DNA of 64,000 nt, taken from Aurelia coerulea (lineage: Eukaryota > Cnidaria > Scyphozoa > Semaeostomeae > Ulmaridae). The DNA lies in assembly GCA_039566865.1 (NCBI GenBank), contig CM076945.1:4763501-4827500 (forward strand). Reading direction: 5' to 3'. Under the pieces are notes generated by a model, which ran no database searches, had not been told where the DNA came from, and saw nothing but the letters and a program-made list of their open reading frames with translations. Each line of letters opens with the position of its first letter. The first letter of the stretch is position 1. The position numbers and the translations under genes were made by a program. Shown one piece after another: positions 42,973 to 55,064 of the stretch.

Positions 42973-43433
42973 AAGGACAAGTCCGGGGTTGATATGATTG
43001 ATGATCAAATACAAGATAATACTTCTATGAATGATGTATGATACTTTTTGCCAATATTTTCCCCTTCTCCTTGTGAAATTACGTATTCAAATAAGCAATT
43101 TGTGCGAAGTGACGTCATATCGCGCAAAAGAAAACGAGGCTGTGTGATTGTTTTTTGCCTCTTTACTGTTGCAAGCATCTTTATCGTGTTCTTGTGCCAT
43201 TTTCAATGCATGAGTACACGATAAAGAGACTAGCAGCGATTAAGAGGCAAAAACAATCACAAAGCCTCGTTTTCATCTGCGTGATATGACGTCACTTCGC
43301 TCAAATTGCTTATTTGAATACGTAATTTCACAAGGAGAAGGCGAAAAATTGTGGAAAAAAGTATCATACATCATTCATAGCAGTATTATCTTGTATTATA
43401 TCATCAATCATACCAACCCCGGACTTGTCCTTT
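42973..43433. mobile_element. Palindromic element with AAGGACAAGTCCGGGG ends
   Basis: Ends AAGGACAAGTCCGGGG and CCCCGGACTTGTCCTT are exact complements; the arms pair throughout (CACAAGGAGAAGG, TGACGTCA, CCTCGTTTTC) around a centre near 43200. Flanks TTTA/TAAA are too short to judge. Confidence 0.65.
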
Positions 43434-43649
43434 AAAGGCATAACATCCAGTTATCTTCATGTGATTCTAGAATGGACGTTAGTTGATATGATACATTTTT
43501 TTCAATCTTTTCTATGATGGTAAATTTTGCATCTCTAGAGAAGTCATGGTTTGCTATGCGAAAATGTTGTTCGACAAAGAGCAGTTTATCATTGTCTGAG
43601 ACTAACGTTGAAGGGCAATTTAGATTTTCAGACATTTTTGTGTTTCGTT

Positions 43650-43908
43650 TTGCTTTGCTTTGCTTTGCTTTGCTTTGCTTTGCTTTGCTTTGCTTTGCTT
43701 TGCTTTGCTTTGCTTTGCTTTGCTTTGCTTTGCTTTGCTTTGCTTTGCTTTGCTTTGCTTTGCTTTGCTTTGCTTTGCTTTGCTTTGCTTTGCTTTGCTT
43801 TGCTTTGCTTTGCTTTGCTTTGCTTTGCTTTGCTTTGCTTTGCTTTGCTTTGCTTTGCTTTGCTTTGCTTTGCTTTGCTTTGCTTTGCTTTGCTTTGCTT
43901 TGCTTTGT
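43650..43908. repeat. Pure (TTTGC)n array
   Basis: About 52 copies of TTTGC without a visible interruption. It creates long false frames on both strands. High purity suggests recent expansion or instability. Confidence 0.97.
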
Positions 43909-43949
43909 ATTCTTAGTTGTAAGACTAGTGAACAAGTTAGTTGATTTAT

Positions 43950-44840
43950 TGTGATTGCAGCATAACTTGTTTCTAGTATTCCATGGTTTAAAAAATCTAA
44001 CAGATTTTATTGTTGGCGTTTTACTGATAAAACGATCTGTAAAACGGCCTAACCTTGTTGTCTAACATGTTGTTGCTTCCTACCATGTTGTTGCTTCCTA
44101 AAACATCTTTTAAGTTTGGTTTTAGTTTGAAAATTTCCTAGCAGTTGTGGTTAATTTGAGCAATTGGAGGGAGGGGGTATTGTTGAAATTTATTACAAGG
44201 GGGATGTGATTAGTCCTCTCTTTAACCGTCAGCTCCAAGGAATATTCTCTTGGGACAGTGATAGCCTTATTTATCTAGTTTTCAACTAAATCTTCAGTGT
44301 AACCATGTGCAGTGAATTGTTGTTTTAGTTTGTCACTGTGTTTATTAAATTCTTTGTAATCAGAGCAGACCCTTCCTAGTCATACTGGTTGGGAGTAGGG
44401 TAAGCTTTCTTTAAGATGTTTAGGGTGGGAAGATTTAAATGTTTGATGGTTATGGATATCTGTTGGTTTTGTGAAAAGTGTTGTTGTGTATTTACTTTAT
44501 TTACTTGTTTATCTTTAAGATTCATTGCCATGCCGTAGATTGTAGCTAACATTCAACTGCAAACAAATTTCCTTCAGAAATGGTAGATTTAAATTGCATC
44601 TTGTTTATTGATTTCAGTCAATAACTGCGCAGGTGAAGTTCATAAATAAGATGCAATGTAGATCCACATTCGTGACGGATACTTTTACGCAGCAAAACTT
44701 AGCTATCTATTGGACAATAGTAATTGATTGGATTGAACTGCTCCCTCTGTCAGATTGAGCAACATTCGCCGCACTGAACGCTGGGACAGAATGCGCGATA
44801 ATTATACACTGAGCCAACGTATCACCTGATACCCTAATTC
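43950..44840. other. Intergenic sequence, nothing recognised
   Basis: No coding pattern; a short direct repeat CATGTTGTTGCTTCCTA at about 44068-44100. Confidence 0.45.
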
Positions 44841-44844
44841 ACAT

Positions 44845-45451
44845 AACAAGGACAGCTTTTGTAAGACATCAACATGAGTTTCTTTTGGTTGACACCTGAA
44901 TTCAAAGAAATTAGCGATTGCCGACGAAGGAAATTTCCTCAATCAGAAATTCAAAACAAACAAAGCTGCTAAGGTTGCTCTGAAACTCAGGTAGCTTAGC
45001 TCGCACGTTGTGGATTCCATATATTGTTTTAAAAAGCGAACATGAACATAGATCAAAAGTAGAAGGATATATATATATATATACAGATCTGCCTCGGGCA
45101 TTTAATTTTTTTGGTTCAAAAGCCAATCGGGAGGCGATTCAATTCTCTTATTTTTTGGGTGTGATTAAAGCACTTACTGCTCAGCTTCTGAAACAAAGAA
45201 ATACAATGCCGAGGTAGATATGTAGATATAACCTTCTTCTTTCGAGCTATGCGCATATTTGCTCTAAAAAACGATTTCTGGAGTGCACAACGAGCGTGCT
45301 AGCTACCTGGGTTTCAGAGAAACTTTAGCGGCGTTGTTTGTTTTGAATTATTGGTTGAAGGAATTTTCTTTGTTGGCAATGGCTAATCACTTTCAATTCA
45401 TTTGTCAACGAAAGCAACGCATGCTATTGTGTTTTAAAATCTGTCCTTGCT
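44845..45451. mobile_element. Mutator-like MITE, family 1 (copy 3)
   Basis: Ends AACAAGGACAGCTTTTG and AAAATCTGTCCTTGCT; arm sequences match copies at 17.4 and 56.6 kb. No target duplication remains, so it is older or rearranged. Contains an AT dinucleotide run near 45068. Confidence 0.6.
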
Positions 45452-45775
45452 AATAAGCGTCTATTTGTACTGAAGAGTTATTGACTTTTTGATTCATTTT
45501 CGGATCAATTTGAGCTGTTTACATGCCGACAAACAGAATAGATAGTAATCGTGGTTTTACTACTTTTGCTGGTTGCGGAATTGGAAAAGGCTGCAAAATC
45601 AGTGTATTTTCATGTTCAATATATTCAATCTCGGACGCATTTGGAACAAGGTCAAACCAATTCAGGTAAATTTTGTAAATCCATGTTTGCTTCAAAATCG
45701 TTTCTCGTTGTTAATCATTCTGCCAGGCTGACAATGATAACTAGCTGCAAGGACATTTTCATTTTTCTTTCCGTT

Positions 45776-46207
45776 GAGGCCCTTTACATGATAAATTTCA
45801 ACCCGTGTTGAGTTTCAACACGGGTTGAGTTTTAACAGCATTGCTTATTTTGCCTTGCGTTTACATGAAATCTCACCACGGGTTGAGATTAGGTCACATG
45901 GTTGCAAACAATAGAAGAAGGAACGTGAGCCCACTCAATTATTTGAACGATTGTGGAAATAGATTCGATCTCCTTTGTTCGCATTCTAATCTCGCCCCGA
46001 GTTGAAAAAAATTTGCGTTTACATGAGAATTTCAACCCGTGTTGAAATTTCAACACGGGTTGAGTTGCCGAGTTGAGTTGAACCCGTGTTGTGTTTCAAC
46101 TCGGCCTCCTTCGTGTAAACGCGATGAAGGCTTACACCGTCAGCCGAGTTGAAACTCAACCCGTGTTCAACTCAACCCGGGTTGAAATTTCTCATGTAAA
46201 GGGCCTC
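45776..46207. mobile_element. Element with GAGGCCCTTTACATG ends and CAACCCGTGTTGA arrays
   Basis: Ends GAGGCCCTTTACATGA and TCATGTAAAGGGCCTC are inverted. Each side carries a cluster of the near-palindrome CAACCCGTGTTGA, in both orientations, near 45799-45880 and 46037-46185, with GCGTTTACATGA words between. Such subterminal arrays usually bind transposase. A second element with the same tips but another motif is at 59978. Confidence 0.65.
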
Positions 46208-46689
46208 TTAATCTCACTTAGCTGGGAAATAGAGTCTTATTCTTATTTGTCGAAGAAGACATATTGGAGCTCTTGGGCCAGTTAAATTGCAGCTGACTAT
46301 CAACAGAGTGGAGTCAAAATTTAGAGTGTTCTCGCGTCTTTCTTGTGATGTTTTTCCTTTTATTCATTTCTACTTACTATCTGAAGGCGACCTTAGCTCT
46401 CTCTATTTGCGTCTACTAGCGGTTACTTGTTTCTTGGTGATCATTCACAACGATGCAAATGCTATGAAGCTAGTTATTCAGAAGCCTATTCAAATTCATC
46501 GCAAGTTCGCTGCCAAAAGATATGCTATGTTGATTAGTAACTAGGATGCATCCACCTGGCGACGAAACAAAAACTTCACGAGCTGTATCACGCCTGCTTC
46601 TAGAAAGTAAAATTTATGAACACCAACAAGAAAGCAAGAGATCAGTAAATAGCTAAAAGACTTGGCTACCTTTTGAGATGTTGCTTAAT

Positions 46690-47170
46690 CATTTTGAGCT
46701 ACAACTTCAAAATCGAGCCGCCAGGAAAGTCACAAACATCCCGTATGACACGTCAGTTTTGCGTTTAATTAAAAATCTCGGCTGGCTTGCCATTGAGAAC
46801 TGATCGATTTTGAGACTAGCAAGATGGTATAAGAATCTCTGAATGCAATTGCCCTTGATTACTTGAGAAACATCTTTTAAAGTGTATCGGAAGCTACTGA
46901 CCGTCAGCAGAGGAACTGGAAAATAGATTACCATTACTAAGAACATCAACTGGTCAGAAATCTTTTCCCTACAGAGAGGCTTAGGTGGAGCAACCTACAT
47001 AGTGGTGTCAAAGCGTCCTCATCCCTCTACACATTTCGAAGAAAATATAAAGCCAAAAAATATGACTCATCTCGTTTTTCTTTCTTTTTGCAAAATATTA
47101 TTGTAAATAGGATTATGGTATCTATTTAGTTATTATAAAATTTTATTTTAGCATGGCTCCCTGTAAAACA
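46690..47170 (+). pseudogene. Decayed LINE reverse-transcriptase C-terminus
   Basis: LQLQNRAARKVTNIPYDTSV then LIKNLGWLAIEN matches the CR1-like pattern 'LQNRAARxITxxxYDT ... LxxLGW'. Several stops follow. The tail ends near GGCTCCCTGTAAAACAG. Dead 5'-truncated copy. Confidence 0.6.
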
Positions 47171-49124
47171 GTATTTAAAAAGTGAGTGGACTGCCATGGA
47201 TAAAAATTAAAAATGTAAAAATAAATGAACCGAACTACTACCCTTTAAAACCAATTCAAAAATATGGTTCATACATTTATTTATCAGACTCCCCCTTGCT
47301 TTCCCAGTCAGGGTTTTGCTCGGAGGGTACTCATATTATTGGCTACCAAATGGCCCTTTTTGTCTGGCCAGTTCACAGTGATCCAGTCATCCAGGGAGTG
47401 GAATAGATACCAGAACATGAGGTTTCAAAATTCAAATTTGTTTGATGCCCATATCATGAAGCACACTCTGAAGATTTCTGAAACACAAACGTTTTTAGAA
47501 ATGGACAACGGATAGACTAGATCATGATTTTTGAAGTTGTGCCTTATTAATTGATTTTTTTGCAGAAGTACTTCAGGAATAACGCTGCCAGGACTGAATT
47601 TTCAAAGCAATATTTCTCTGCTCAGAACAGCTGGACATTTTTCGTCTTGATCAAATTTCAAGCCTCTAGTCACGTATTTTCGTGCAATCTCAACATTGAT
47701 TGGAAATATTTCTGTTTTCGTTAATTTTTATGTGATTCATAATGGCGGAAATTTGCTGAATTCATATCTCTCAAAATCATTTCGAAAATTCAACAGTTGA
47801 AATGTAAACTTGGGGCCAAATGTATTTACAAAAAATTAAAAAATTAAAGCCACTTTTTTTGCAAGTTTCTAGCAAAGGATTTTGTTCTAAGTCGTACTGA
47901 AAAAAGAATTACGGCAATCCTTATTTTTTGTAGTACAACAAAGATTTTTGAGATTATTATAAATGTTTTCTTCAATGAAGATATATTGACGCAGTACTTA
48001 CGTAATTCCATCTCTTTTGACATACAGTCATGAAATTTTCCTCAGAAAGCTTTGTGTTTCATTGATATACATGAAATCACTGTTTTCGAGTATCTCTTAC
48101 TTGTCCCATCAGCAGAAACAAAGACAAAATTGTTTTACAGCATTCAAGGCAGCGTTATTCTGGAAATTCTTATGTAAACAAATCTGGGCATAAAATGAAT
48201 TGAGATTTTGAAACTTCATGTTTTGGTATTTCTTCCAAACTTTCTTTTGCTGCGGATCACTGTGCAGTTATAAGATTTCAACTCAGTAGGCTTCTCCTCA
48301 AGGCAATATTGTCGTTGCAGCTATAATTATCAATGAGTTTTTTCAGTTTTCTTGTTTTGTTCAGTCAGTTTTTACAATAGAACATTTTGAACAAGTGCAG
48401 ACAATTTTTACTACTAGCTTAGCAGCTAGTAGGTCCACGCCCGGACAATTATTTGGACAGTTATTTCCAAATGCCCCCATTTTAGGTCCACGAACTATCA
48501 TTTGGGGGCTTCTGTAAAAAAAAAAGTTTCAAAATTATTGCTTTACCCCTCTTTATCCGTGACTGGACCCCTTTGTCAGGCCACAATGGGAGTGCCCACG
48601 GGGGGCTTTGGAAAATGCTAACAAAGCCGAATTTCAAACTTGCTGAGGAGCACAAAATTAGAACAAAGGGCACAGTATATATCAGTCATTTTGTAAACAA
48701 TAAATTTCCAGAGACGACTTTCCAAAAATGTCGACTGGAGAAGCATGACGATTACATAACTCTAAATGAGAAATGTAGGATTCGGAATTTTGTTTCATTC
48801 TGGTTTTTCGGACGGAAATCATAGCTTAAAGAACGCCGGTCAACCAGCATCCTTTGCGCGCATCCCATTTTGCCTTTCGATGGCGGCAGCCATTTTCATA
48901 TGACATCGTACATAGCAGTGCTCAGGAAAGCGCTTCTTTAAAGGGGCTCAGTCGTCAAACAGCAAACAAATCCGTAAACTCGCACGTGTCACCAATTATC
49001 CATTTTTCATCCATTGTTCTCTGCCGTTTGTTTGGTGGCTTCACCCAAGCCACAAAAAAGTGACCGTTAAAAATCCACTTATATCCGAGCAATCGAAGAG
49101 GATATGAATGTTTGGTTTGTTCCT
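47171..49124. other. Intergenic sequence upstream of gene B, nothing recognised
   Basis: Short frames only; no promoter motif could be assigned. Contains GC-richer sequence at about 48560-48620. Confidence 0.4.
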
Positions 49125-49830
49125 TAAGCCTCGGTCAAACGTGCCGAACATTTCACCGAACAATCTTCAACATTGATGTTCTGAGAAAGTTCGGTTCGTT
49201 TGACCACCTTGTTCGGTGATCAAAATCTTGTTCGACAATGTTCGATGTTGTTCGATGGATTTATAAAACTTCACCGAACTTTTCCATTGTTCTCAATGTT
49301 CGGTGAAATGTTGTATGCGTTTGACCACCTGGCCAAACATTTCATCGAACAATCTCATTCATTTTGCATCTACGCATGCGTACTATCAAGCTTTTGCGCG
49401 TCAAAAAAGTCACCTTGTTCAAATCTTGCAAGGTGACGATTGAATTTAGAATAATGGATGTGGAGACATTTTTAGAGGAAGGTGGAAGAAACGAAGCTGA
49501 TGATGTGGACTTCAGTGAAGCGGTGGGAGAAGAATTTGTGCAGATGATAAGCAAAAGTGTTGATGATACAGGCCTAGGCCAAGGCCAAGACGAGTCAGAT
49601 GAAGATGAAGACAATCATTTTCCTCACAACAATATCATAAAATTTGGCGCGCTTTTAGTGTTGCCTCGCTCTGTCTACCGGACCCTTGCGATGGCGCAAT
49701 TGGGCATGTCGAAATGTTTGATGAAATGTTCGGTGCATTTGACCTCCCTTCAATCGAACATTGAAGTGTTTTGGTTTTTGTCTTTTTTCAATGTTGGGTG
49801 AAATGTTCGGCACGTTTGACCTAGGCTTTA
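49125..49830. mobile_element. Inverted-repeat element with GTTCG arrays and an internal frame
   Basis: Ends TAAGCCTCGGTCAAACGTGC and GCACGTTTGACCTAGGCTTTA are inverted. Subterminal words TTCGGTGAAATGTTCG and TTGTTCGATG repeat on both sides. The middle (49440-49640) lacks these words and has a coding-like frame, as if a foreign fragment were captured. Confidence 0.6.
49454..49801 (+). CDS. Acidic reading frame inside the element (origin unknown)
   Basis: ATG opens MDVETFLEEGGRNEADDVDF and later DESDEDEDNHF; the first 60 or so codons are strongly acidic and look protein-like, after which the frame enters the element's own right repeats. It could be a first exon captured from a host gene or part of a lost transposon protein. 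No domain recognised. Confidence 0.3.
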   Translation: MDVETFLEEGGRNEADDVDFSEAVGEEFVQMISKSVDDTGLGQGQDESDEDEDNHFPHNNIIKFGALLVLPRSVYRTLAMAQLGMSKCLMKCSVHLTSLQSNIEVFWFLSFFNVG

Positions 49831-50427
49831 GTGAAGTACAAGGATTAATGCCCAAACAGCAACTTTCATTTTGAAAAAAGACGAAAATCCTATGTGATAT
49901 CACCTTTCGAAAAACCGCAAAAATCATCGTTTTGTTTACATTTTGACGACGAAGCCCCTTTAAAGTGCTCAGACAGCATCTCAAAAGATACCCTTTGCTT
50001 GAAACTAAACGGTGAACAGAAAACATTTGTCAGTAGCTTTCGATTTCAAAGAACTCAGTCATTTATTTTTATTTATTTTATTTTAAAATTGTTTACCCAG
50101 GGTTACAATTCAGTTTGAGTAACTGTTTTACAATGTACCCTGCAACTAAAAATAAAGCTAACCTAATTACAATGAAAACTAGCCTAATTACAACTTATAT
50201 ACCATGGTTGATGTTTCTCTGTTGACTAGCCTGTCAACTGAAAGCCATCCTAATCTTTGCAGCAAAGGAGCAGCCGAATATAGTCTCACTCGTGAACTTT
50301 TTTCATGGGCGTCCTGTATTGGAGGTAGCTAATCAGCTGCAGCTCCATCGTTACAGCCAGAAATAATTGTCGTTCTTTTTTTTGTCCTTAAATTGCTGGA
50401 ATTTTTGCGTTTTAGCTTGCAAGGAAG
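49831..50427. other. 5' flank of gene B
   Basis: AT-rich, with a T-rich run near 50060-50090. The AG at 50414-50415 is a probable acceptor of a 5' untranslated exon; the first exon and promoter are not located. Confidence 0.4.
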
Positions 50428-50518
50428 ATGATGAAGTTCATTTTACTTGGAAAATACAATGCTGCAATATTATGCCTTCTTGCTTTCTTGGAAACTGCAT
50501 CATCTAGAGCAAGTGACG
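50428..50518 (+). CDS. Gene B exon 1: start codon and signal peptide
   Basis: Two adjacent ATG codons (50428, 50431) open a 30-codon segment: basic MMKFILLGK, hydrophobic core AAILCLLAFL, then a small-residue region (ETASSRASD) fit for signal peptidase. The donor is GTGTGT after one extra base (phase 1), matching the acceptor at 51575. A strong AG at 50414-50415 after a pyrimidine-rich run suggests an upstream 5' untranslated exon, as in gene A. Confidence 0.75.
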
Positions 50519-50659
50519 GTGTGTACCTACTAGGCTTCAATTGGCCTTTATTATAGCTATTTATGTAAATACGCCTACTTTCGTTACATGGATAATACTA
50601 ATGATAATAACACATTGGCGAGTTGACCAGCCTACAGCTTCCTACTGCTCGGATCTAGC

Positions 50660-50820
50660 TCGGGGGTAGGATCTGCCGCGAGCATATTCAAAATGGTACC
50701 GTTGGCTGAACCAATTTTTATAAAAAATATACCCTTGGCTAGACCAATTTTGACCATTTTCTGGACTAATATTGTCAAATTTGTACCAAAGATGATATGA
50801 TATTTCTGTAAAGCTAAAAA
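50660..50820. repeat. Fragment of the 8.3-kb hAT-like family
   Basis: GTAGGATCTGCCGCGAGCAT, TGGTACCGTTGGCT and CCCTTGGCTAGACCAATTTT repeat the interior of 8283-8958. Confidence 0.65.
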
Positions 50821-51189
50821 ACCACAAGTAATTACAATTCCCGAGGGAGCAACCAAGAAAGTAACCTTGGAATTAGAACAAAGAAAGACCCCAATAGATG
50901 AAATCTTAAAATATTGTAAAGTGGACGACAATTCATCCACTGAGAGCAGGGGTAAATTCTGTAACATTAGCAGTTTTGGTTTGTTTACATTTTACACCAC
51001 AGCCAATCAGCGAGCTCAATTTTTGACCACGTGATCAACAACTTCCAACCTCGCGATCGTCGCGAGTCAAAACTGAGGGGAAAACCATAGGAAAACTACC
51101 CTCTCGAATTTTGCTCGCCGCGAAAACATACTTTTGAGGAACCTTTACACATTTTTAATCTGGGTTGTCAGATAAATTTCCTAAGCATA

Positions 51190-51545
51190 GTTGCTTGCCC
51201 ATTGGTCTACTTCACCTGGTTTTTGAGAAATAATCTTTTTAAATGTCGTCATTCCACGGACCTCTCGCTAATTTTGTTGACAAGGCCGATTGGTTGCCAA
51301 GTAGGATATGTTGCTGCAACACTTCAGTTGGTGTAAATCAATATTAAAAGTATTGGAACCTTGATTTCCTGTCTGGAATTGATCATTAGCTGCTGGGAGT
51401 GCCATTTTGTCGTTCTTGGAGGCAAAGATTAACTTCTTTCGCTGGGCCTAAGCCCCCTCAAAGGAAGCAAGAGGCTCCTGGAATGACGACGTATAAAAAA
51501 ATTATTTCTCAAAAACCAGGTGGAGTAGACCAATGGGCAAGCAAC
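51190..51545. mobile_element. MITE next to gene B exon 2
   Basis: Ends GTTGCTTGCCCATTGGTCTA and TAGACCAATGGGCAAGCAAC are exact complements; arms continue with CCTGGTTTTTGAGAAATAAT. 356 bp; its right tip is 29 bases from the exon. Confidence 0.72.
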
Positions 51546-51574
51546 TCTGGTGAACTTCATATTCATATTTTTAG

Positions 51575-51917
51575 CTTTTTATCAACCTGGACATGGTGTG
51601 GTATTGGATTGGTGGCTCACAAACCATACATGGAATTCCTACAACACTTCGTACCTCAAAAAGCTAGTCAATGACAACAAAGATTTCAAGAAATGCCCTT
51701 TGTTTGCTGCCAATGCAGATTCATTTGAGCACACATTTACTGATAAAGGCAGGTTGCAGTATGGTAGATACCGGGCCTACTTCATCGCTCCGCAAACTGG
51801 CTACCATAGGTTTTTTGCAGTTTTCAACAGCAGATGTACAGTATATATAACGATGCCATATGGTATATCACGAATAATAGACAGTACTACTGCCACTGAA
51901 GATGACTGGAAAAAAAG
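51575..51917 (+). CDS. Gene B exon 2: PA14-like domain 1, N-terminal part
   Basis: Acceptor catatttttag, phases 1 to 2, 343 bases. Encodes FYQPGHGVVLDWW, then GRYRAYFIAPQTGYHRFF, matching gene A exon 2. The donor GTTGGA is weak but is fixed by phase and by alignment with gene A. A 356-bp inverted-repeat element (51190-51545) ends only 29 bases before this exon. Confidence 0.82.
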
Positions 51918-52318
51918 GTTGGATCATTTGCTGAATTTGGAGAATCATTGCTAACCATGATCCTCTGCGACCCCAAAGTCGTAATTTAGGATATGAAAGT
52001 CATTACTGGCCTAACAAAGACAGATTTCGTAACACAATGGCATCAGCTATTTTATCGATACCTCAATTCAAAGCGATTCGGGATTGCAGATGAAGAAATC
52101 CTTTCAACCAATAATTAAAACAAACAAGCCACAAAAGCTGCCCTGAAACTAGTAGTGCAAACTGACACCTTGTGCATGAGAAAAGTGGTTTTTAAAGATG
52201 TCACGAGTTTACGGCAAAGCAACAAAAAAGGATAAATATAATGGTCTGGCCCTGCCGATTTTGTTTATTCGATTCAGGAGATGGCTAACAATTGTTTCAT
52301 TTAAGGTAACTCTGCTTT

Positions 52319-54323
52319 CCGCTCCAGTGAACAGTGAAATGCTGTTTCGCAAAACCACTCTCCTCAGAAACAGTTAATTTCTCCAATACCAGTCGGTCTA
52401 TCGAAAAGCAGTAAATAATATGTTGTTCAGCATAGACTGGGTAATCGAAAGATGTAAAAATCGCAATGTTTTCGTCAACGCTGCATTCACAAATCCTAGT
52501 TCAAATCTTTTCATTGATTTTTTCTTCTCTCCATCTTTAGCTAAGTAGTTCATCTACAACTTTGCCAAGGCTGATTAAGATTCCCAGTACTGTAGAGTAA
52601 TGGGTGTCCTGTGACCCAGTACAGAGAGTGTCCTAAAACCGTACCGTGACCCAGAAGTACACAGAGTCAGTCCTCTCAAGGTCAAGATGACGTATGAATA
52701 ACTTTGTGGTTTCAAATTCTGGTGTTATGAAACACGATATCAACTGTTATACGATCTGGCCACAGGGAATCAGACAGCGTGATTTTTGATTGGTCAACTC
52801 TAATAGACGTTAGAATTTGAAAATCCCAGTAACAAGAAAAACTTAGGGGTATGCAACTTTTCCTAACTCCATTGTTCACTTTTCTCACAAGCGCGTTACA
52901 CGTTGCTGTGGTCAGAGCCCGTTGCTATGGCCAGTAAACAAAACTTTCGGTAAATTGAGCTGGGGGTTGGCACTGCTAAGAAATTTTTCAGCTGGCTGTT
53001 CGCTTATTGTCACGCAGTGTCTGTGGTCGTCTGACTTGACTTGGAATATATTTGGTTTTATTTTTGCGGAAGAGACTTGGGGCAGAGGTATATATTTTGG
53101 TTTTATTTTCGCGGAAGAGACTTGGGGCAAGTCCAAACTGGGGTAAGTTGTTGTTGAAATATTGATTTTGCAAGTACTTTTCTTCATTCAAAGTAGCATA
53201 ACATAAAGGAAGAATTGGTTCAACAGCATGCAAGCGTTTAATAAGTTTAAATTCTCAATTAGGCTAAGGATTTGCCTTGTGCATGAAAGGAAACTGTAGA
53301 ATTTGAATTGAAAAATATTTATTAACTTGGAACTTGACCTCTTCTATTTATCATATGGTTTCTTAAATTTCTGGAGGTGCAGGTAAACTTTCTTGAAAGC
53401 CGTTGCTTATAAAAACGTGTATTGATTGTTATTCTCAGGTACTACGCTCGTCCTCCAATAATCTTGAGGATTGACTTTTTCACGCGACCCCCTAGTTTGC
53501 ACACGGTGTCACTTTTCACATCTGGTTGAACAAAAGCTTATGTAAACAATTTTGCTTGACCAAAACCACAACGGATAGAACGCGCTTGTGATAATCTTCT
53601 CTTGAGATCCTGCTCGCTGATTGGTTTATCTGCAGAAGTTGCATACCCCTCAGTTTATTATGATATACAAAGATTAACAGGACTGGGACATAGGACACCG
53701 CGTAAAGTACCGTGAATAAACACACTTCCTACAAGGTAGGCGCCCTTGGGCTGATTAAGAAAACTCGGCTAGATTTCCTGCAATCGAATTTTATATTTTG
53801 CTTACTTTTCGATATTGAAATGGAAAAGCATTGGTCGATGGATTAGCCCATACATGAGAGGAGTTGGACGCTTTTGCAAAAGTTTAGTTTTAGATTGAAT
53901 GCTCATGAGAGTCAAGAAAGACACCCAAAAAGCATTGCTTTGTGGAATTGCTGGTAAAAATCCGTAACCTTTAATCACTAGATGCAAACGATACTTTTAC
54001 AAGCGCACCAACGATGTCTATTGAGACTTGGGTATAGCTAAGCCCAACAGATCACAATGAACGTTCATCTTTTTGCAAATGGAAACATTTCTGAAAATTA
54101 TTTCAAGCCTGAGCTTCTGCAAGCATGCTTCACATCATCAAGAAATAACATGGTACTCTGTTGTCAAAAACATTGCGATTTTTGACATTTTTCGATTGCC
54201 CAGACCACATTTAACAACATCATTTGTACTGCTTTTCAATAGGCTGAATGATATTGGAAAATTTAACTGTTTTCTGAGGAGAGTGGTTTTGCCAAATGGC
54301 ATCTCGCTGTTCACTGGAGCGAT
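52319..54323. mobile_element. Inserted 2-kb inverted-repeat element
   Basis: Left GCTCCAGTGAACAGTGAAAT and right CTGTTCACTGGAGC pair, as do AAACCACTCTCCTCAGAAA / TTTCTGAGGAGAGTGGTTT-type sequences further in. The interior has a 50-bp tandem duplication at 53045-53140 (GCGGAAGAGACTTGGGGCA in both). No transposase recognised. Confidence 0.55.
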
Positions 54324-54531
54324 AAGAAAAGTTAACTGAAGCTCTAAATGTTCGAGAATTTTAAGCTCGGCTTGTGAATCAAATAAACAATTCCATGAGC
54401 CACATCTAAGATATATCCTTCTTCTATCGTTGTTAACTCACGACTACTATCATGACAACTTTGCGGCTTTATTTTTAATAATTACTGGCTGCAAGAATTT
54501 CCTTTGACTTCAATGGCCAATTAGACTTATG

Positions 54532-55064
54532 AAGTATCGTCCCTTGTTTCTCTGCGTTCTTTGATCTGCAGATATCACTTGCTCAATAGGGACTCGTGTC
54601 ATTACTCTTATAAAGTGTGGCCACTTAGGCCAATATGATGTGGATCCGTATTGCCCAATCAAATTGCTAGAATTTACTTTTCAACCAATAAGGAGGCGCT
54701 ATTCAGGCAGTTGCTGTTGTTGCTTAAAAAACGGTTGATACGGCCTAGAGTTCTCATTGCTAAGATGGATATATTTTGTTTCTACAGAGGAAGATTACTA
54801 CTTAAAGGTATGCATTTTGCGATGAGTACGTCCGGAAAACATTAGTCTTTATACTACTAGTGTGCTTTTCAATGTTGAAGCACTTTACACCAGACTTTGA
54901 AGCGATTTTATTGAGTGTACGAGAACACCCGCTAGTTTAGGCCATTTTGACACAGGGGGTTTACTTTATAAGAGTAATGATATGAGTCCCTATTGAGCAA
55001 GTGATATCTACAAATAAAAAAATGCAAGGAAACAAGGGACAACAATTTCATAAGTCTAATGGCT
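54532..55064. mobile_element. Second nested element
   Basis: Inverted words GACTCGTGTCATTACTCTTATAAA (54592 onward, first part) and its complement near 54968-54990, with CCCTTGTTTC / GAAACAAGGG further out. The flanks AATGGCCAA and AATGGCTAA agree at 8 of 9, a probable 9-bp target duplication. A related fragment is at 14.45-14.56 kb. Confidence 0.5.

Noticed and set aside
43432..43954. Long frames of KAKQS or LLCFA type on both strands
   Set aside because: Pure translation of the TTTGC array in several frames; no independent coding sign.
45008..45217. Plus-strand frame with YIYIYTDLP
   Set aside because: Reads through an AT run inside a MITE.
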